Shown here one piece after another: positions 17,288-25,881 of a DNA stretch of 64,000 bases. The DNA comes from Planctopirus ephydatiae (GTDB lineage: Bacteria; Planctomycetota; Planctomycetia; Planctomycetales; Planctomycetaceae). The stretch is from the NCBI RefSeq assembly GCF_007752345.1, contig NZ_CP036299.1:2557001-2621000 (forward strand), written 5' to 3'. Position 1 is the stretch's first letter. Each line of letters opens with the position of its first letter. Made by a program: the position numbers and the translations under genes. Under the pieces are notes generated by a model. The model ran no database searches. It saw nothing but the letters and a program-made list of their open reading frames with translations, and was not told the origin of the DNA.

Positions 17288-17379
17288 AAGACTTCAGAAC
17301 CTCCCGGCTTTCTATTGAATTCACTTACCAGATGCGGGCGAATTTCGTGCTCCTGCATCGGCATCATTGAAAAGCATCC

Positions 17380-18375
17380 ATGAGCATCATCGAGGCACAG
17401 CAGCTTTCCAAAAGCTATAAGGTCTTCCGCAAGAAAGAAGGTCTGCTCGGTTCGATCCAGGGAGTCTTTCATCGAGAATACAAGGTGATTGAAGCGGTTC
17501 GAGATGTCAGTTTCTCTATTGAAAAAGGGGAAATGGTCGCGTTCCTGGGGGCGAATGGTGCCGGCAAGACCACCACTCTCAAACTCCTCTCAGGATTGAT
17601 TCATCCCACGACTGGTGAAGCTCACGTATTAGGTCACGTTCCCTGGAAGCGGGAAAATGCTTACCGCAGACGCTTCTCCCTTGTCATGGGTCAAAAGAAT
17701 CAGCTCTGGTGGGATTTGCCCGCGGTCGAATCTTTCCGTCTACACCAGGAAATCTATCGGATCGACAAGGCGGTCTATGACCGGCGGCTCGATGAACTGA
17801 CTTCGCTGCTCGAAGTGAAGCCTCTCGTTCGACAAGCGGTGCGGGAACTCTCTTTAGGCGAACGCATGCGTATGGAATTGATTGCTGCCTTGCTTCACGC
17901 ACCTGAGGTGCTTCTTCTCGATGAACCTACAATTGGCCTCGATGTCGTCTCGCAGCGTCGAGTGCAGGATTTTCTCAAGTTCTACCAGCAGTCACAACAG
18001 ATTACGGTCATTCTCACCAGCCACTATATGAAGGACGTGCAGGCTCTCTGCAAGCGGGCCATTATCATCAGCGGCGGCACACTTCGATACGATGGCCCGC
18101 TGGCCGAACTGGTCGAAAAATTCAGCCAGTACAAGCTGCTTTCCTTGCAGTTTGCCGGCGAGTTCAATGCGGACGAACTGCAGACTTACGGCCGTATTAT
18201 CGAGCACTTGCCCCCACGGGTGAAACTTGAAGTTCCCCGGCACAATCTTCCCGAACTCCTTTCAAATCTGCTCGCCCGCTACTCCATCGAGGATCTTGAA
18301 GTCCAGGAGCGACCTCTGGAAGATGTGATTGCCGAAGTCTTCACGGCGGCCAAGTCACAATCAACTGAGAAGTAG
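17380..18375 (+). CDS. ABC transporter ATP-binding protein (ABC-2 exporter type)
   Basis: ATPase of 331 residues: Walker [10 protein letters not shown] (57-65), Q-loop MGQKNQLWW (103-111), signature LSLGER (157-162), Walker B VLLLDEP (177-183) and the switch histidine in LTSHYMKD. The long insert before the first strand ([19 protein letters not shown], 19-36) and the QLWWDLP Q-loop mark the COG4586 group, which normally pairs with two ABC-2 type permeases. Residues 240-331 are a C-terminal regulatory extension. No permease follows; the next gene, 32 bases later, is a TPR protein. The membrane partner must be elsewhere or has been lost. Start ATG 17380. Confidence 0.92.
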   Translation: MSIIEAQQLSKSYKVFRKKEGLLGSIQGVFHREYKVIEAVRDVSFSIEKGEMVAFLGANGAGKTTTLKLLSGLIHPTTGEAHVLGHVPWKRENAYRRRFSLVMGQKNQLWWDLPAVESFRLHQEIYRIDKAVYDRRLDELTSLLEVKPLVRQAVRELSLGERMRMELIAALLHAPEVLLLDEPTIGLDVVSQRRVQDFLKFYQQSQQITVILTSHYMKDVQALCKRAIIISGGTLRYDGPLAELVEKFSQYKLLSLQFAGEFNADELQTYGRIIEHLPPRVKLEVPRHNLPELLSNLLARYSIEDLEVQERPLEDVIAEVFTAAKSQSTEK

Positions 18376-18407
18376 GTTCTCAGTTTCCAGCGAAAGTGAT
18401 CACTGAA

Positions 18408-19205
18408 ATGACAAGCCATCGCAGTTGTCTCAACACGCTTCTAATGTTCCCTTTCGCTCTGGCATTCCTGCTGGGTGTGAATCAATCTGCGATTGCGAAT
18501 GAAGAAACTCCTGCTGAAGCCGCATTCCAGAAGCTGCACGAGAGCGAGCAGAAAAAGTACGCTCAGTTGGCCGAATCGTATTTGATGGCTCTTAAAGATC
18601 AGCCCGATAACCCGGTACTCTGGTTGCAGGCTGGTGATGCCCGCTTTTTTGCCGGCGATAGCGCCGGGGCACTGGCGGCATACGATGAATGCCTGAGAAT
18701 CTCTCCCGCGCGCTATGCTTCATTCTGGCAACGTGGGCTGGTGCTGCATTCATTGGGCAAGTGGAAGGACGGGGCCCTTCAGTTTGAAGCTTACCATGAG
18801 CAGATCAGTCAGTCAGACCGCGAAAATGGCCTGTGGCAGTTTCTCTGTAACCGGGAACAATTCGACGAAAAAACAGCACTTCAAAAACGAATCCGCTACG
18901 ACAAAGCGGATCGACAACCTTTTCCACTCGTCTATCGCTATTACGAAGGAGAAGTGACTCTCGAACAAGTCAAAGAACAGCTTGCGAAAGCCTCGCTCTC
19001 AAAAAATGAGCAGCAATCGACCAATTTTTATCTACCACTCTACGTTGCCCTGTTGACGGATGCTCGTGGTCAGAAGGACAAAGCCAGAGCTTTGTACGAC
19101 GAAGCACTCATATCGACCTGGGCACGAGAAGCAGGTTATGGCCCGCAATACATGTGGCAAGTTGCCCGCCTCTACCGCAATCGATTGAATTTGGCCACAC
19201 CCTAA
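18408..19205 (+). CDS. Exported TPR-repeat protein
   Basis: A protein of 265 residues with an N-terminal signal peptide (MTSHRSCLNTLLMFPFALAF and on to QSAIA, cleavage near residue 31) and two clear tetratricopeptide repeats at about 60-130 (PVLWLQAGDARFFAGDSAGA, then YASFWQRGLVLHSLGKWKDG). A further repeat-like segment with DKARALYDEALI lies near the C-terminus. It is a periplasmic scaffold by type; no enzymatic motif is seen. A GTG at 18396 would add four residues, and neither start has a clear ribosome binding site. It lies 32 bases after the ABC ATPase gene and is probably co-transcribed, so a link to that transporter is possible. Confidence 0.8.
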   Translation: MTSHRSCLNTLLMFPFALAFLLGVNQSAIANEETPAEAAFQKLHESEQKKYAQLAESYLMALKDQPDNPVLWLQAGDARFFAGDSAGALAAYDECLRISPARYASFWQRGLVLHSLGKWKDGALQFEAYHEQISQSDRENGLWQFLCNREQFDEKTALQKRIRYDKADRQPFPLVYRYYEGEVTLEQVKEQLAKASLSKNEQQSTNFYLPLYVALLTDARGQKDKARALYDEALISTWAREAGYGPQYMWQVARLYRNRLNLATP

Positions 19206-19361
19206 GCCAACGGTCTGTTCACTTATCAACCAAAATGACAGAACCAAAGATCGTCAAAGAGAACAGGTTCCCGCTTCAGATCCCAAAATGCCTCAAGCAC
19301 ACAACAAAGCCAACGCAATTTGAATTTCCGATGAATACCGCCGAGAACCTTTCATGATCGA

Positions 19362-19389
19362 AGAGACTGTCTCTTAGCCATAGTATAAC
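19362..19389 (+). promoter_or_regulatory. Possible operator and -10 element upstream of the first TMTC-like gene
   Basis: A 13-base perfect palindrome AGAGACTGTCTCT (19362-19374) sits ten bases before TATAAC (19384-19389), a good -10 match. The palindrome therefore covers the spacer/-35 side of a putative promoter, about 70 bases ahead of the ATG at 19459. No convincing -35 hexamer is seen. The remaining bases of the 254-base gap (19206-19458) are AT-rich without other structure. Confidence 0.3.
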
Positions 19390-19458
19390 AACACGTCCGA
19401 AATCAATTCCCCAAGAATACTTTCAGCGAAACAGACTTTCCATCACCAGGCATTCCCA

Positions 19459-21396
19459 ATGGCCCGCAAGTCCAACATCGCTCCACAAAAACTCTCGAAC
19501 AGCGAACCACAACGCTCAACCATTCACGACATCAAGACATCTTCGATGGGTCACTCACAGAATGAAAAATGGTCAACAACCGGCCTGATCACGGTGATCC
19601 TGAGCCTTACTGTTCTGACACTTATCACCTATCACAATATTTATTCTGTCGAGTTTATCTTTGACAGCCGACAATACATTCTCTTCTATCCACCAGTCCA
19701 CAAACTCTGGCCGCCGGATTATTTGTTTCAAAGTGCACGACCGATTCCATTTATAACTTTTGCACTGAACTATGCACTGACCCAGGAGCAGATCTGGAGC
19801 TACCAACTTGTCAACGTGGTCACTCATATCACTAACGGAATACTGCTGTTTATCATTGTCGACCAAACCATCCGATATAGCCCCTATTGCAGCAACTCTC
19901 TGAAGTCTGATGCGTGGTGGATCTCTCTATTCGTTTCACTACTCTGGTTGGTCCACCCGCTTCAAACACAGGCTGTCACTTACACTGTTCAGCGACAGGA
20001 ATCGCTGGCCTGCACATTCTATCTGCTCGCCATCTTCTGCTTTGTCAAGCAGTCAGTCTCGCGATATCTCTTCTGGAAGTTCGCTACGTTTATCGCAGTC
20101 CTGTTCGGTATGCTTTCCAAAGAGTTCGTTATCACAGCCCCTTTCCTGATTCTTTGGTTCGACTGGGCATTCTTCCATCGGTCACTCTCAGATCTCTGGA
20201 AAGCGAACGGCAAGCTGCATATCTCCCTCTGGCTGACGTCGATTGCCCCTCTACTGATCATCTGGAGTCTTCGAGATGCTTATGCGAGCGCAGGCTTAGG
20301 AGTTGCATACAATACCACCTGGTGGCAATACGCGATCACACAGCCAAGCGTGATTACTCAATACCTGCGCCTCGTGGTCTGGCCTGATCAATTGGTCATG
20401 GATCCTGGTTGGCCTTGGCGACTTAGCCTTTGGGCTTCAGCCCCGGAATGGTTGCCATTTTTGATGATGATTGGCGGATTGATTTATCTCGCCTGTCGCA
20501 TTCCAACACTTGGTTTCGTTGCATTGGCATGGATCGTGATTCTGAGTCCGACGTCGAGCATTGTTAAAATTGTTGACAACTATTTCGAACACCGAATGTA
20601 TATGCCTTTAGCATTCATCTCACTTTTGTTCGTGATCGGAGTCAGAGCACTCTTTATTTGGGCAATGAAGCAGGATCATCATCCGAACATAACAAATTGG
20701 CTGATACGCCTCAGGACGATGCTATTGGTGGGCATCATTAGTTCACTCGCAATTGCCACGAATCTTCGAAATCAGGTATACGCGACTTCAGAAGGATTCT
20801 GGACTGATAATCTCCAGAAGTATCCAGACAGCTTTCGCCCCCGCAGTCTATTGGCTCTCTCGCTTCTGGCCAGAGGAGAGTCTATAGCTGCTGCTGAACA
20901 TGCCGCCAGACTTGTCCGGTCATTCCCTGACTTTGCAGGCTCATACAGCACTTTTGGCCTTTGCCTCATGTCACTTGGCGAATATCAAGACGCGGCCATC
21001 ATGTTTCGCAAGGCCATCGAAATCGATCCGTCGAACGCCCTCAATATGACTCATCTTGGTGAAGCTCTGTTAGTTTCAGACCCACCACAGTCCATTCCTA
21101 TACTTGAACTTTCTGCTCGAATGCAACCGAATCATGCTCTCACTCAGTATACACTCGGCAAAGCCTACTTCGCTGTAGAAAAGAATGTGCAGAAGGCCAG
21201 AGAGCATCTGTTCCATGCATTGGAACTCCCGGGACCGAAGACGGGTTGCCTTGAACTCTTGGGTGACATCGCGTCATCAGAAGGAAGATTTGCTCAAGCC
21301 GTCGAATACTATTCGCTGGCTATTGAGGACAAAACACGCGCAGCGGCCCTGGCGTCAAAGCTTGAAGCGGCGAAGAGGAATCTCAAAGATCTGTAA
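19459..21396 (+). CDS. TMTC-like multi-pass membrane protein with TPR domain
   Basis: A protein of 645 residues: a hydrophilic N-terminus (1-38), about ten membrane helices at 40-435, and TPR repeats at about 460-640 (for example PDFAGSYSTFGLCLMSLGEY, then QDAAIMFRKAIEIDPS). After the second helix group it has LVHPLQTQAVTYTVQRQESL, close to the HP..TE.V motif of TMTC proteins, which are GT-C fold O-mannosyltransferases in animals. DSRQY in the first loop may correspond to the acidic catalytic site. Substrate and donor are unknown in bacteria. A paralogue lies at 39338-41617. Third-position A/T looks commoner here than in neighbouring genes, so transfer is possible. It is a single gene, convergent with the GH16 gene. 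Confidence 0.82.
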   Translation: MARKSNIAPQKLSNSEPQRSTIHDIKTSSMGHSQNEKWSTTGLITVILSLTVLTLITYHNIYSVEFIFDSRQYILFYPPVHKLWPPDYLFQSARPIPFITFALNYALTQEQIWSYQLVNVVTHITNGILLFIIVDQTIRYSPYCSNSLKSDAWWISLFVSLLWLVHPLQTQAVTYTVQRQESLACTFYLLAIFCFVKQSVSRYLFWKFATFIAVLFGMLSKEFVITAPFLILWFDWAFFHRSLSDLWKANGKLHISLWLTSIAPLLIIWSLRDAYASAGLGVAYNTTWWQYAITQPSVITQYLRLVVWPDQLVMDPGWPWRLSLWASAPEWLPFLMMIGGLIYLACRIPTLGFVALAWIVILSPTSSIVKIVDNYFEHRMYMPLAFISLLFVIGVRALFIWAMKQDHHPNITNWLIRLRTMLLVGIISSLAIATNLRNQVYATSEGFWTDNLQKYPDSFRPRSLLALSLLARGESIAAAEHAARLVRSFPDFAGSYSTFGLCLMSLGEYQDAAIMFRKAIEIDPSNALNMTHLGEALLVSDPPQSIPILELSARMQPNHALTQYTLGKAYFAVEKNVQKAREHLFHALELPGPKTGCLELLGDIASSEGRFAQAVEYYSLAIEDKTRAAALASKLEAAKRNLKDL

Positions 21397-21522
21397 GATG
21401 CCAGGGGATGCGTAATTGCCCGTGTTCCACGTGGTCGAACCGATGGCACCCCCCAAGCATTTTTGCTGACAAAGAAACTCCTCTCCGATGCGTTCCCGGG
21501 GAAAGTGTACGAGCTTTTGCCG

Positions 21523-22509
21523 CTATGGCTGGAATGGTAAAGCACCCTTTCCACGGGGAGGCACGTTCTTCGTCGGGTTCGTTGAACGATAGACTCTCAC
21601 GTAGTCCACAATCATCTCTGCAGGAAACTGGGATGTCTCATCGGGTCGGCCCAGAAAGTTTCCACCAACGGCAACATTCATGATCAGGTAAAACGGCTGA
21701 TCAAATGGTGCGGGCCAGGGATTCAGATCCTGCTCACTGGCCGGCTTTTGCCCTTGTCCGGAAGCTCCCTGAACACCGCTGCTGCTCCACCAGAAGTTTT
21801 GAGTCTGATACACTTTTCCATCCACCAGCCAGCGAATCTCCCCCGGTTCCCACTCGACAGCATAAGTGTGAAAGTCAGCAATCGTTGTCCCTGCCGGGAA
21901 GACGAACTCGCCTCCACTATGTGCATTCTGAGGCCACCGCCCGCCATAGTGCAGAGTCCCCAACACCTTTCCAGGTTCCTGTCCGCGCGCTTCCATGACA
22001 TCGATCTCCCCGGAGGCCGCCCAGGAGCCATATCGATCTTCTTGAGGCAGCATCCAGAGGGCTGGCCAGACACCCTTCTCTGTGGGCAATTTGGCGCGAA
22101 ACTCAAACTTGCCATACTTCTGATCAAAGAGGGGAGAACCATCCCGCTGACGAGTCTTCAACTTGGCAGATGTATAGCCACAACCCTGATACGATTCCTT
22201 GACGGCTCGAATATGCAGCATCCCGTCGTGAATGAACGCATTCTCAGGTTCTTTGGTGTAATACTGCAGTTCGTTGTTACCCCAGCCACTGATCCATTGG
22301 TTGGAATGGTAGTTGTAGAAGCCGTTCCCGAGATCGAAATCCCACTTGGTGCGATCAATTTCGCTGCCAGCAAACTCGTCGCTCCACGTGAGCGTCCACT
22401 CGCTGGCTGGCTCGGCCGCTTTATTTCGTCCGGGAGATAAGCCACCAATCGTTGAAAGGGCGATTCCAACCGCAAAGATCTGGAAGTTAGAGCGCGCGAT
22501 GGAGTTCAT
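21523..22509 (-). CDS. Exported family 16 glycoside hydrolase (beta-glucanase/laminarinase type)
   Basis: A secreted endo-acting polysaccharide hydrolase of 328 residues. After a signal peptide (1-32, ending NKAAEP) the GH16 jelly-roll fills about 37-312. The catalytic strand reads GEIDVMEARG (167-176), with Glu168 as nucleophile, Asp170 and Glu173 as acid/base. The ExDxxE spacing is the beta-bulge type found in laminarinases, agarases and related enzymes. Supporting motifs are WSDEFAG (42-48), GKFEFRAKLP (133-142), GVWPALWMLP (146-155) and FYLIMNVAVGGNFLG. Beta-1,3-glucan is the likeliest substrate but is not proven by sequence. ATG 22509. It is preceded on the same strand by the phosphoesterase gene (129 bases). 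Confidence 0.93.
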   Translation of the reverse strand: MNSIARSNFQIFAVGIALSTIGGLSPGRNKAAEPASEWTLTWSDEFAGSEIDRTKWDFDLGNGFYNYHSNQWISGWGNNELQYYTKEPENAFIHDGMLHIRAVKESYQGCGYTSAKLKTRQRDGSPLFDQKYGKFEFRAKLPTEKGVWPALWMLPQEDRYGSWAASGEIDVMEARGQEPGKVLGTLHYGGRWPQNAHSGGEFVFPAGTTIADFHTYAVEWEPGEIRWLVDGKVYQTQNFWWSSSGVQGASGQGQKPASEQDLNPWPAPFDQPFYLIMNVAVGGNFLGRPDETSQFPAEMIVDYVRVYRSTNPTKNVPPRGKGALPFQP

Positions 22510-22638
22510 AAAATGTCTTACGAAGATGGGATGACTGTTACGCGAGATACAACCAACCAGAGTTGATCGATCTATTTCTAAAGTTACCCCGCTTCTCAGT
22601 TCATTAGTGAAGATTTTTGCAAATGAAACCTTGGGTTG

Positions 22639-23130
22639 TCAGCTTCTTGGAATTTCCAGCCATTGAACATGACTGTTGGTCGTTTCAAAGACGGCAACAG
22701 TGAATTTTGCAGCTCGATGGAGTGCCCCCGGATTGATCCGTCTGAGACCATCAATCGTTAATTCCCCAGCGAGATGCGAATGCCCGCAGAAGAGAACTTC
22801 TGGGCTGTCTCGAGTGATTCTTTTGATGTCCAACGTTAAATGGCCATGTACCACTCCAAGCGTGCGGCCACCCAGCAAAATGACATCACCCCAGCCCAGA
22901 CATGTTGCATGGAGTTCAGCAGCGGCGAACTTCAATTCTGAGGCGGAGTCCGCATCATGATTCCCGAATACAAACCACAGGGGCAGGCAAGAGCAAATCT
23001 CCAAGATAGGAGTACTGGCCAGATCCCCGCAATGAATCAAACCCTCCACACCGGCTTGGCGTAATACTTCAACAGCGACGCGCGTACGGGCCAATTCGTT
23101 GTGAGTATCCGAGAGGATCCCAAGCAGCAC
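22639..23130 (-). CDS. YfcE-type metallophosphoesterase
   Basis: A small cytoplasmic phosphodiesterase of 163 residues with a complete binuclear metal site: SDTHN (7-11), HCGDLAS (33-39), FGNHDAD (55-61) and the paired GHSHLAG and VHGHL segments. The length and the early DTH are those of the MJ0936/YfcE family, which act on phosphodiesters; the natural substrate is not known. The start is GTG 23130, preceded by GGAAGGA. It lies 43 bases after the FIST gene and is probably in one transcript with it. Confidence 0.9.
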   Translation of the reverse strand: MLLGILSDTHNELARTRVAVEVLRQAGVEGLIHCGDLASTPILEICSCLPLWFVFGNHDADSASELKFAAAELHATCLGWGDVILLGGRTLGVVHGHLTLDIKRITRDSPEVLFCGHSHLAGELTIDGLRRINPGALHRAAKFTVAVFETTNSHVQWLEIPRS

Positions 23131-23173
23131 TTAGGGTGTTCCTTCCAATGAGCGTAAAAAATGCCTCTTGCCA

Positions 23174-24358
23174 TCATCCGAATAAACCAATGCTTGCCGT
23201 AAATCCATGCAGGAAGTTCTTTGTGCCGACTTGACCAAGTTCTCCCTGGGCAAAAAATCCTGCGACAGGAATGGGGCCCAGAAATTCTTCCAGTTTTTGG
23301 GCATCGTGGTGAGGAGCGGAAAACAACCGCGTCCCTCGGCCGTTGCAGGTAAAGAGCAGGGCGGCTTGCGGTGTCGGATGGCTGGAACGGGCCGACTGTA
23401 GCATTTCGACCAGATCCTCGCTGGCCGTCACATGATCACGCAGATGAAATTGCACGGTTTGGCCGACTCGTGCTTTTCCGCCAATGGCCAGCACTCCGGT
23501 ATTACGATCAGCACCAATCACATTGGCGATCAGAAAATCGCCCCTGCGGAACTGATCGCGATACTCGGTCATGGCCAATCCGAGGTGTAAGCCGTTTTCG
23601 ATCAGCCTCTGGTCAGTGGCGGATAAGTCAGCGTAAAGCTGTTCCAGACGGGCCAGTGGCGATTCACCACCCAGTTCCACGATAAAGTTTCGATCGGCCT
23701 TCGTCACCACATAGGTCGTTCCCACCGGTTTACACCCTTGTGAGACCACTGGTGTAAACGTCAGATTTCCCGAGAGAATGACTCCAATCGCCCCTTCTTC
23801 GAAAACCCTCGGCTCAATTCCCTCGTGAGCATAAAACAGGCGGTTTTCGCCCGGTCCACCGCCGCTGGCCATACCACCAATGACCGGCAGGTTCGGCAAA
23901 TCCTCGGATAAATGATCTGTGATCAGATCTGTCAATGAGGAATACGGATCGGCCAGCACAATCGCGCAGCAAGCATTCCCCTGAAGAAGTCCATTGACTC
24001 CCTGTGGTAAACCCGTAGTGACGATGCCATCCGGCGTGCGTTCAAAAGTTGCCTGAAAAGGGATCATTCCCACGCCGTCCCACGAGGCCGCCCAGACGGA
24101 AAGTGCCGGGCCGTTTTCAATTTCCCGGCCGGTGGCCACAATCGATTCGCCCGAACAGCCCAGCAGCACTTTGGCACCCGTTGTTGAGACGAGCCCAGCC
24201 GACAGATTCTGCCAGGCATCCGCATAATGGTGGGAGCAAAACACCAGCAGCAAATCGGGGTGTCGCCCCTCAAGCTGGCTTTGAATCTCAATAGCAACCT
24301 GTTCCATCGCACGAACTAATGAAACTTCTGTCGTCCAGGCGGCTGCGTATCGGTTCAT
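23174..24358 (-). CDS. FIST-domain sensory protein
   Basis: A soluble protein of 394 residues with FIST_N (about 35-215) and FIST_C (about 225-375) domains, a combination predicted to bind small ligands such as amino acids and often linked to signalling. Visible signature parts are LLGCSGESIVATGREIENGP, the VIGGMASGGG segment, GAIGVILSG, and the C-terminal LLFTCNGRG followed by VAGFFAQGELG. Stand-alone FIST proteins of this type are common in planctomycetes and cyanobacteria. Start choice: ATG 24358 (MNRYAAAWTTEVS). Two earlier in-frame starts at 24370 and 24394 are possible. No kinase or regulator is fused or adjacent. Confidence 0.88.
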   Translation of the reverse strand: MNRYAAAWTTEVSLVRAMEQVAIEIQSQLEGRHPDLLLVFCSHHYADAWQNLSAGLVSTTGAKVLLGCSGESIVATGREIENGPALSVWAASWDGVGMIPFQATFERTPDGIVTTGLPQGVNGLLQGNACCAIVLADPYSSLTDLITDHLSEDLPNLPVIGGMASGGGPGENRLFYAHEGIEPRVFEEGAIGVILSGNLTFTPVVSQGCKPVGTTYVVTKADRNFIVELGGESPLARLEQLYADLSATDQRLIENGLHLGLAMTEYRDQFRRGDFLIANVIGADRNTGVLAIGGKARVGQTVQFHLRDHVTASEDLVEMLQSARSSHPTPQAALLFTCNGRGTRLFSAPHHDAQKLEEFLGPIPVAGFFAQGELGQVGTKNFLHGFTASIGLFG

Positions 24359-24448
24359 AAAGGCAATCATCCTCAGGTGACTCAAGGTTATCACCTAAGG
24401 ATGAGCAGTTTGTTAACCATCGGCAAGTGTTACGGAGTCACCGGGTCA

Positions 24449-24481
24449 GGATCCAACTGAGTTTGGTCTCAGTTGGAATCC
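24449..24481 (-). other. Stem-loop spanning a stop codon
   Basis: A 9-bp perfect stem (24453-24461 with 24468-24476, arms ccaactgag/ctcagttgg, 6-base loop), extended by ggat/atcc after a one-base bulge. It contains the TGA (24469-24471) of the exported-protein gene. No T-run follows on the minus strand, so it may be a processing or attenuation hairpin before the FIST gene rather than a classic terminator. Confidence 0.5.
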
Positions 24482-25296
24482 GGGAGGTCACTCGTCGCGT
24501 CAGTTCCAGTTCCAGAGAGGCGAACGGATGACTTGACTGTACTCACCGTTTTGAAGTCATCTCGCGGGGCTCGTTCATCCTTGACCTGACGAACCACGTT
24601 CGCAGTCCAGCCCGCGACACCAAACGGAATCTCGGCAGAGCGCCAGATGGTGGAGTCTTCCTGAGTTCGGCTGCCGGCTCGCTCGACTTCGAGTTTACCT
24701 TCGTACTTCGTCGCCGATTGACGGCCGGCCGGGGTGGAGAGATCTTCCGGAGCGTTACCGACTGTCATGGTGCGGTAATATCCTGCCAGCACGCCGAGTG
24801 GATAGAGCTGCAAAGCTGGGGAGACAATGGGAGTGATCTCGCCGCTTCCCACTTTGCGGTAACCTTTCACCACGGGCAGGAAGGAGAGTGGAATCCCTTC
24901 CTGATTAGTAATTCCTTGAGGAATCGCAGTCTCGGGGACGAGCACTTTGTAGATCTCCAGCCCAGCCAGACCAGTATCCAGCTTGCCATCGACTTCTTTG
25001 CCACGCTCGATACGGATCTCAATCCATCGGCAAGGCTTCTGTTCTCCTGCTACTTCGGCCATCTCTGATCCCAGCGCCTTGATGGTCACCTGCTCTGACC
25101 ACGGTGGTAAATCCAGATCACCACCGGCAGCTCCCGGCCTGGCTTCTGTCTGCTCGAAGGTTCCCTGAAAACGAACCCAGCTCCCCTCAGCAGGCAAATT
25201 CCAGATCAACGTTTGTGCTGAGACGTGCGCCTGAATCCCGAAGACCAGAGCCAGTGCGAACATCCAAGCAAGCTTTTGCGGCTGCCAACGTCTCAT
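24469..25296 (-). CDS. Exported protein of unknown function
   Basis: A protein of 275 residues. The N-terminus (MRRWQPQKLAWMFALALVFG, cleavage near HVSAQ, residue 26) is a signal peptide. The mature part is soluble, beta-rich and contains WNLPAEGSWVRFQGTFEQ, QKPCRWIEIRIERGK and GYYRTMTVGNAPEDL. I do not recognise a named family; planctomycetes encode many such exported proteins. Starts further up (25314 and beyond) add residues before the signal peptide. ATG 25296 has AAAGGG six bases upstream. It is the first gene of the minus-strand series leading to FIST, the phosphoesterase and GH16. The final 25 residues are serine/threonine-rich. Confidence 0.75.
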   Translation of the reverse strand: MRRWQPQKLAWMFALALVFGIQAHVSAQTLIWNLPAEGSWVRFQGTFEQTEARPGAAGGDLDLPPWSEQVTIKALGSEMAEVAGEQKPCRWIEIRIERGKEVDGKLDTGLAGLEIYKVLVPETAIPQGITNQEGIPLSFLPVVKGYRKVGSGEITPIVSPALQLYPLGVLAGYYRTMTVGNAPEDLSTPAGRQSATKYEGKLEVERAGSRTQEDSTIWRSAEIPFGVAGWTANVVRQVKDERAPRDDFKTVSTVKSSVRLSGTGTDATSDLPDSN

Positions 25297-25881
25297 AACG
25301 AACCCTTTTGCCATCGACTTTCGGAGTGAAAGCATCTGAAGTGAATTTCTGAAAGAGTGTGCTTTTGAACACATTTCAATAATTGGGGAGATTTGGTTGT
25401 GACTATTCACGATCCAAGAAGCTGCCCACCACACGCCAGTCACAACTTCATCGATCCGGCGTGTTCTTGAGTTTTGCCCGAACAGAGGGCACAAAACAAG
25501 CCGATTTCTTTGAGTTTGTTGGCTTCATGAGAGAAGTGTAAGCCCGTCAGCCCGAACATTCTGTGAAATCGACATGCGAAACGGGTATGTCAATGAGAGG
25601 GTATCCACTGGCGGTGATCGGTCCCCAGGCACTTCTCCAAAGACAGGTCATATGGCCAGTGTCTCTCTTGGCATCAATAAGTTTGATTAAATGCCCGGGT
25701 GTTGAAGGGTTTGCAGCGAATCATTTTGAGGAAAAACTTTGCGAAAACAGGTCCGAATAGATTGTTCATTTCGCAAGTTGGCATGATATTGTCGTACAAC
25801 TGCAGGAAGTCTTCATCAGTAAAGAAGATCGGGCGAATTTTCTCAATGCTGACTTCTCAAACGAGCCAAGGAATCGTCTCT
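25297..25881. other. Divergent intergenic region, 585 bases
   Basis: Lies between the exported-protein gene (minus) and sppA (plus), so both promoters should be here. Short open frames occur on both strands but show no recognisable protein. The frame of sppA is open from 25699, yet the residues before the signal peptide look non-coding. An imperfect inverted repeat (ttttgccc/gggcacaaaa near 25473-25498) is the only structure I saw. Confidence 0.4.

Noticed and set aside
25699-25881. Longer form of sppA starting at 25699
   Set aside because: It would place 61 unrelated residues before a clear signal peptide; ATG 25882 has AAGGA at the right distance.
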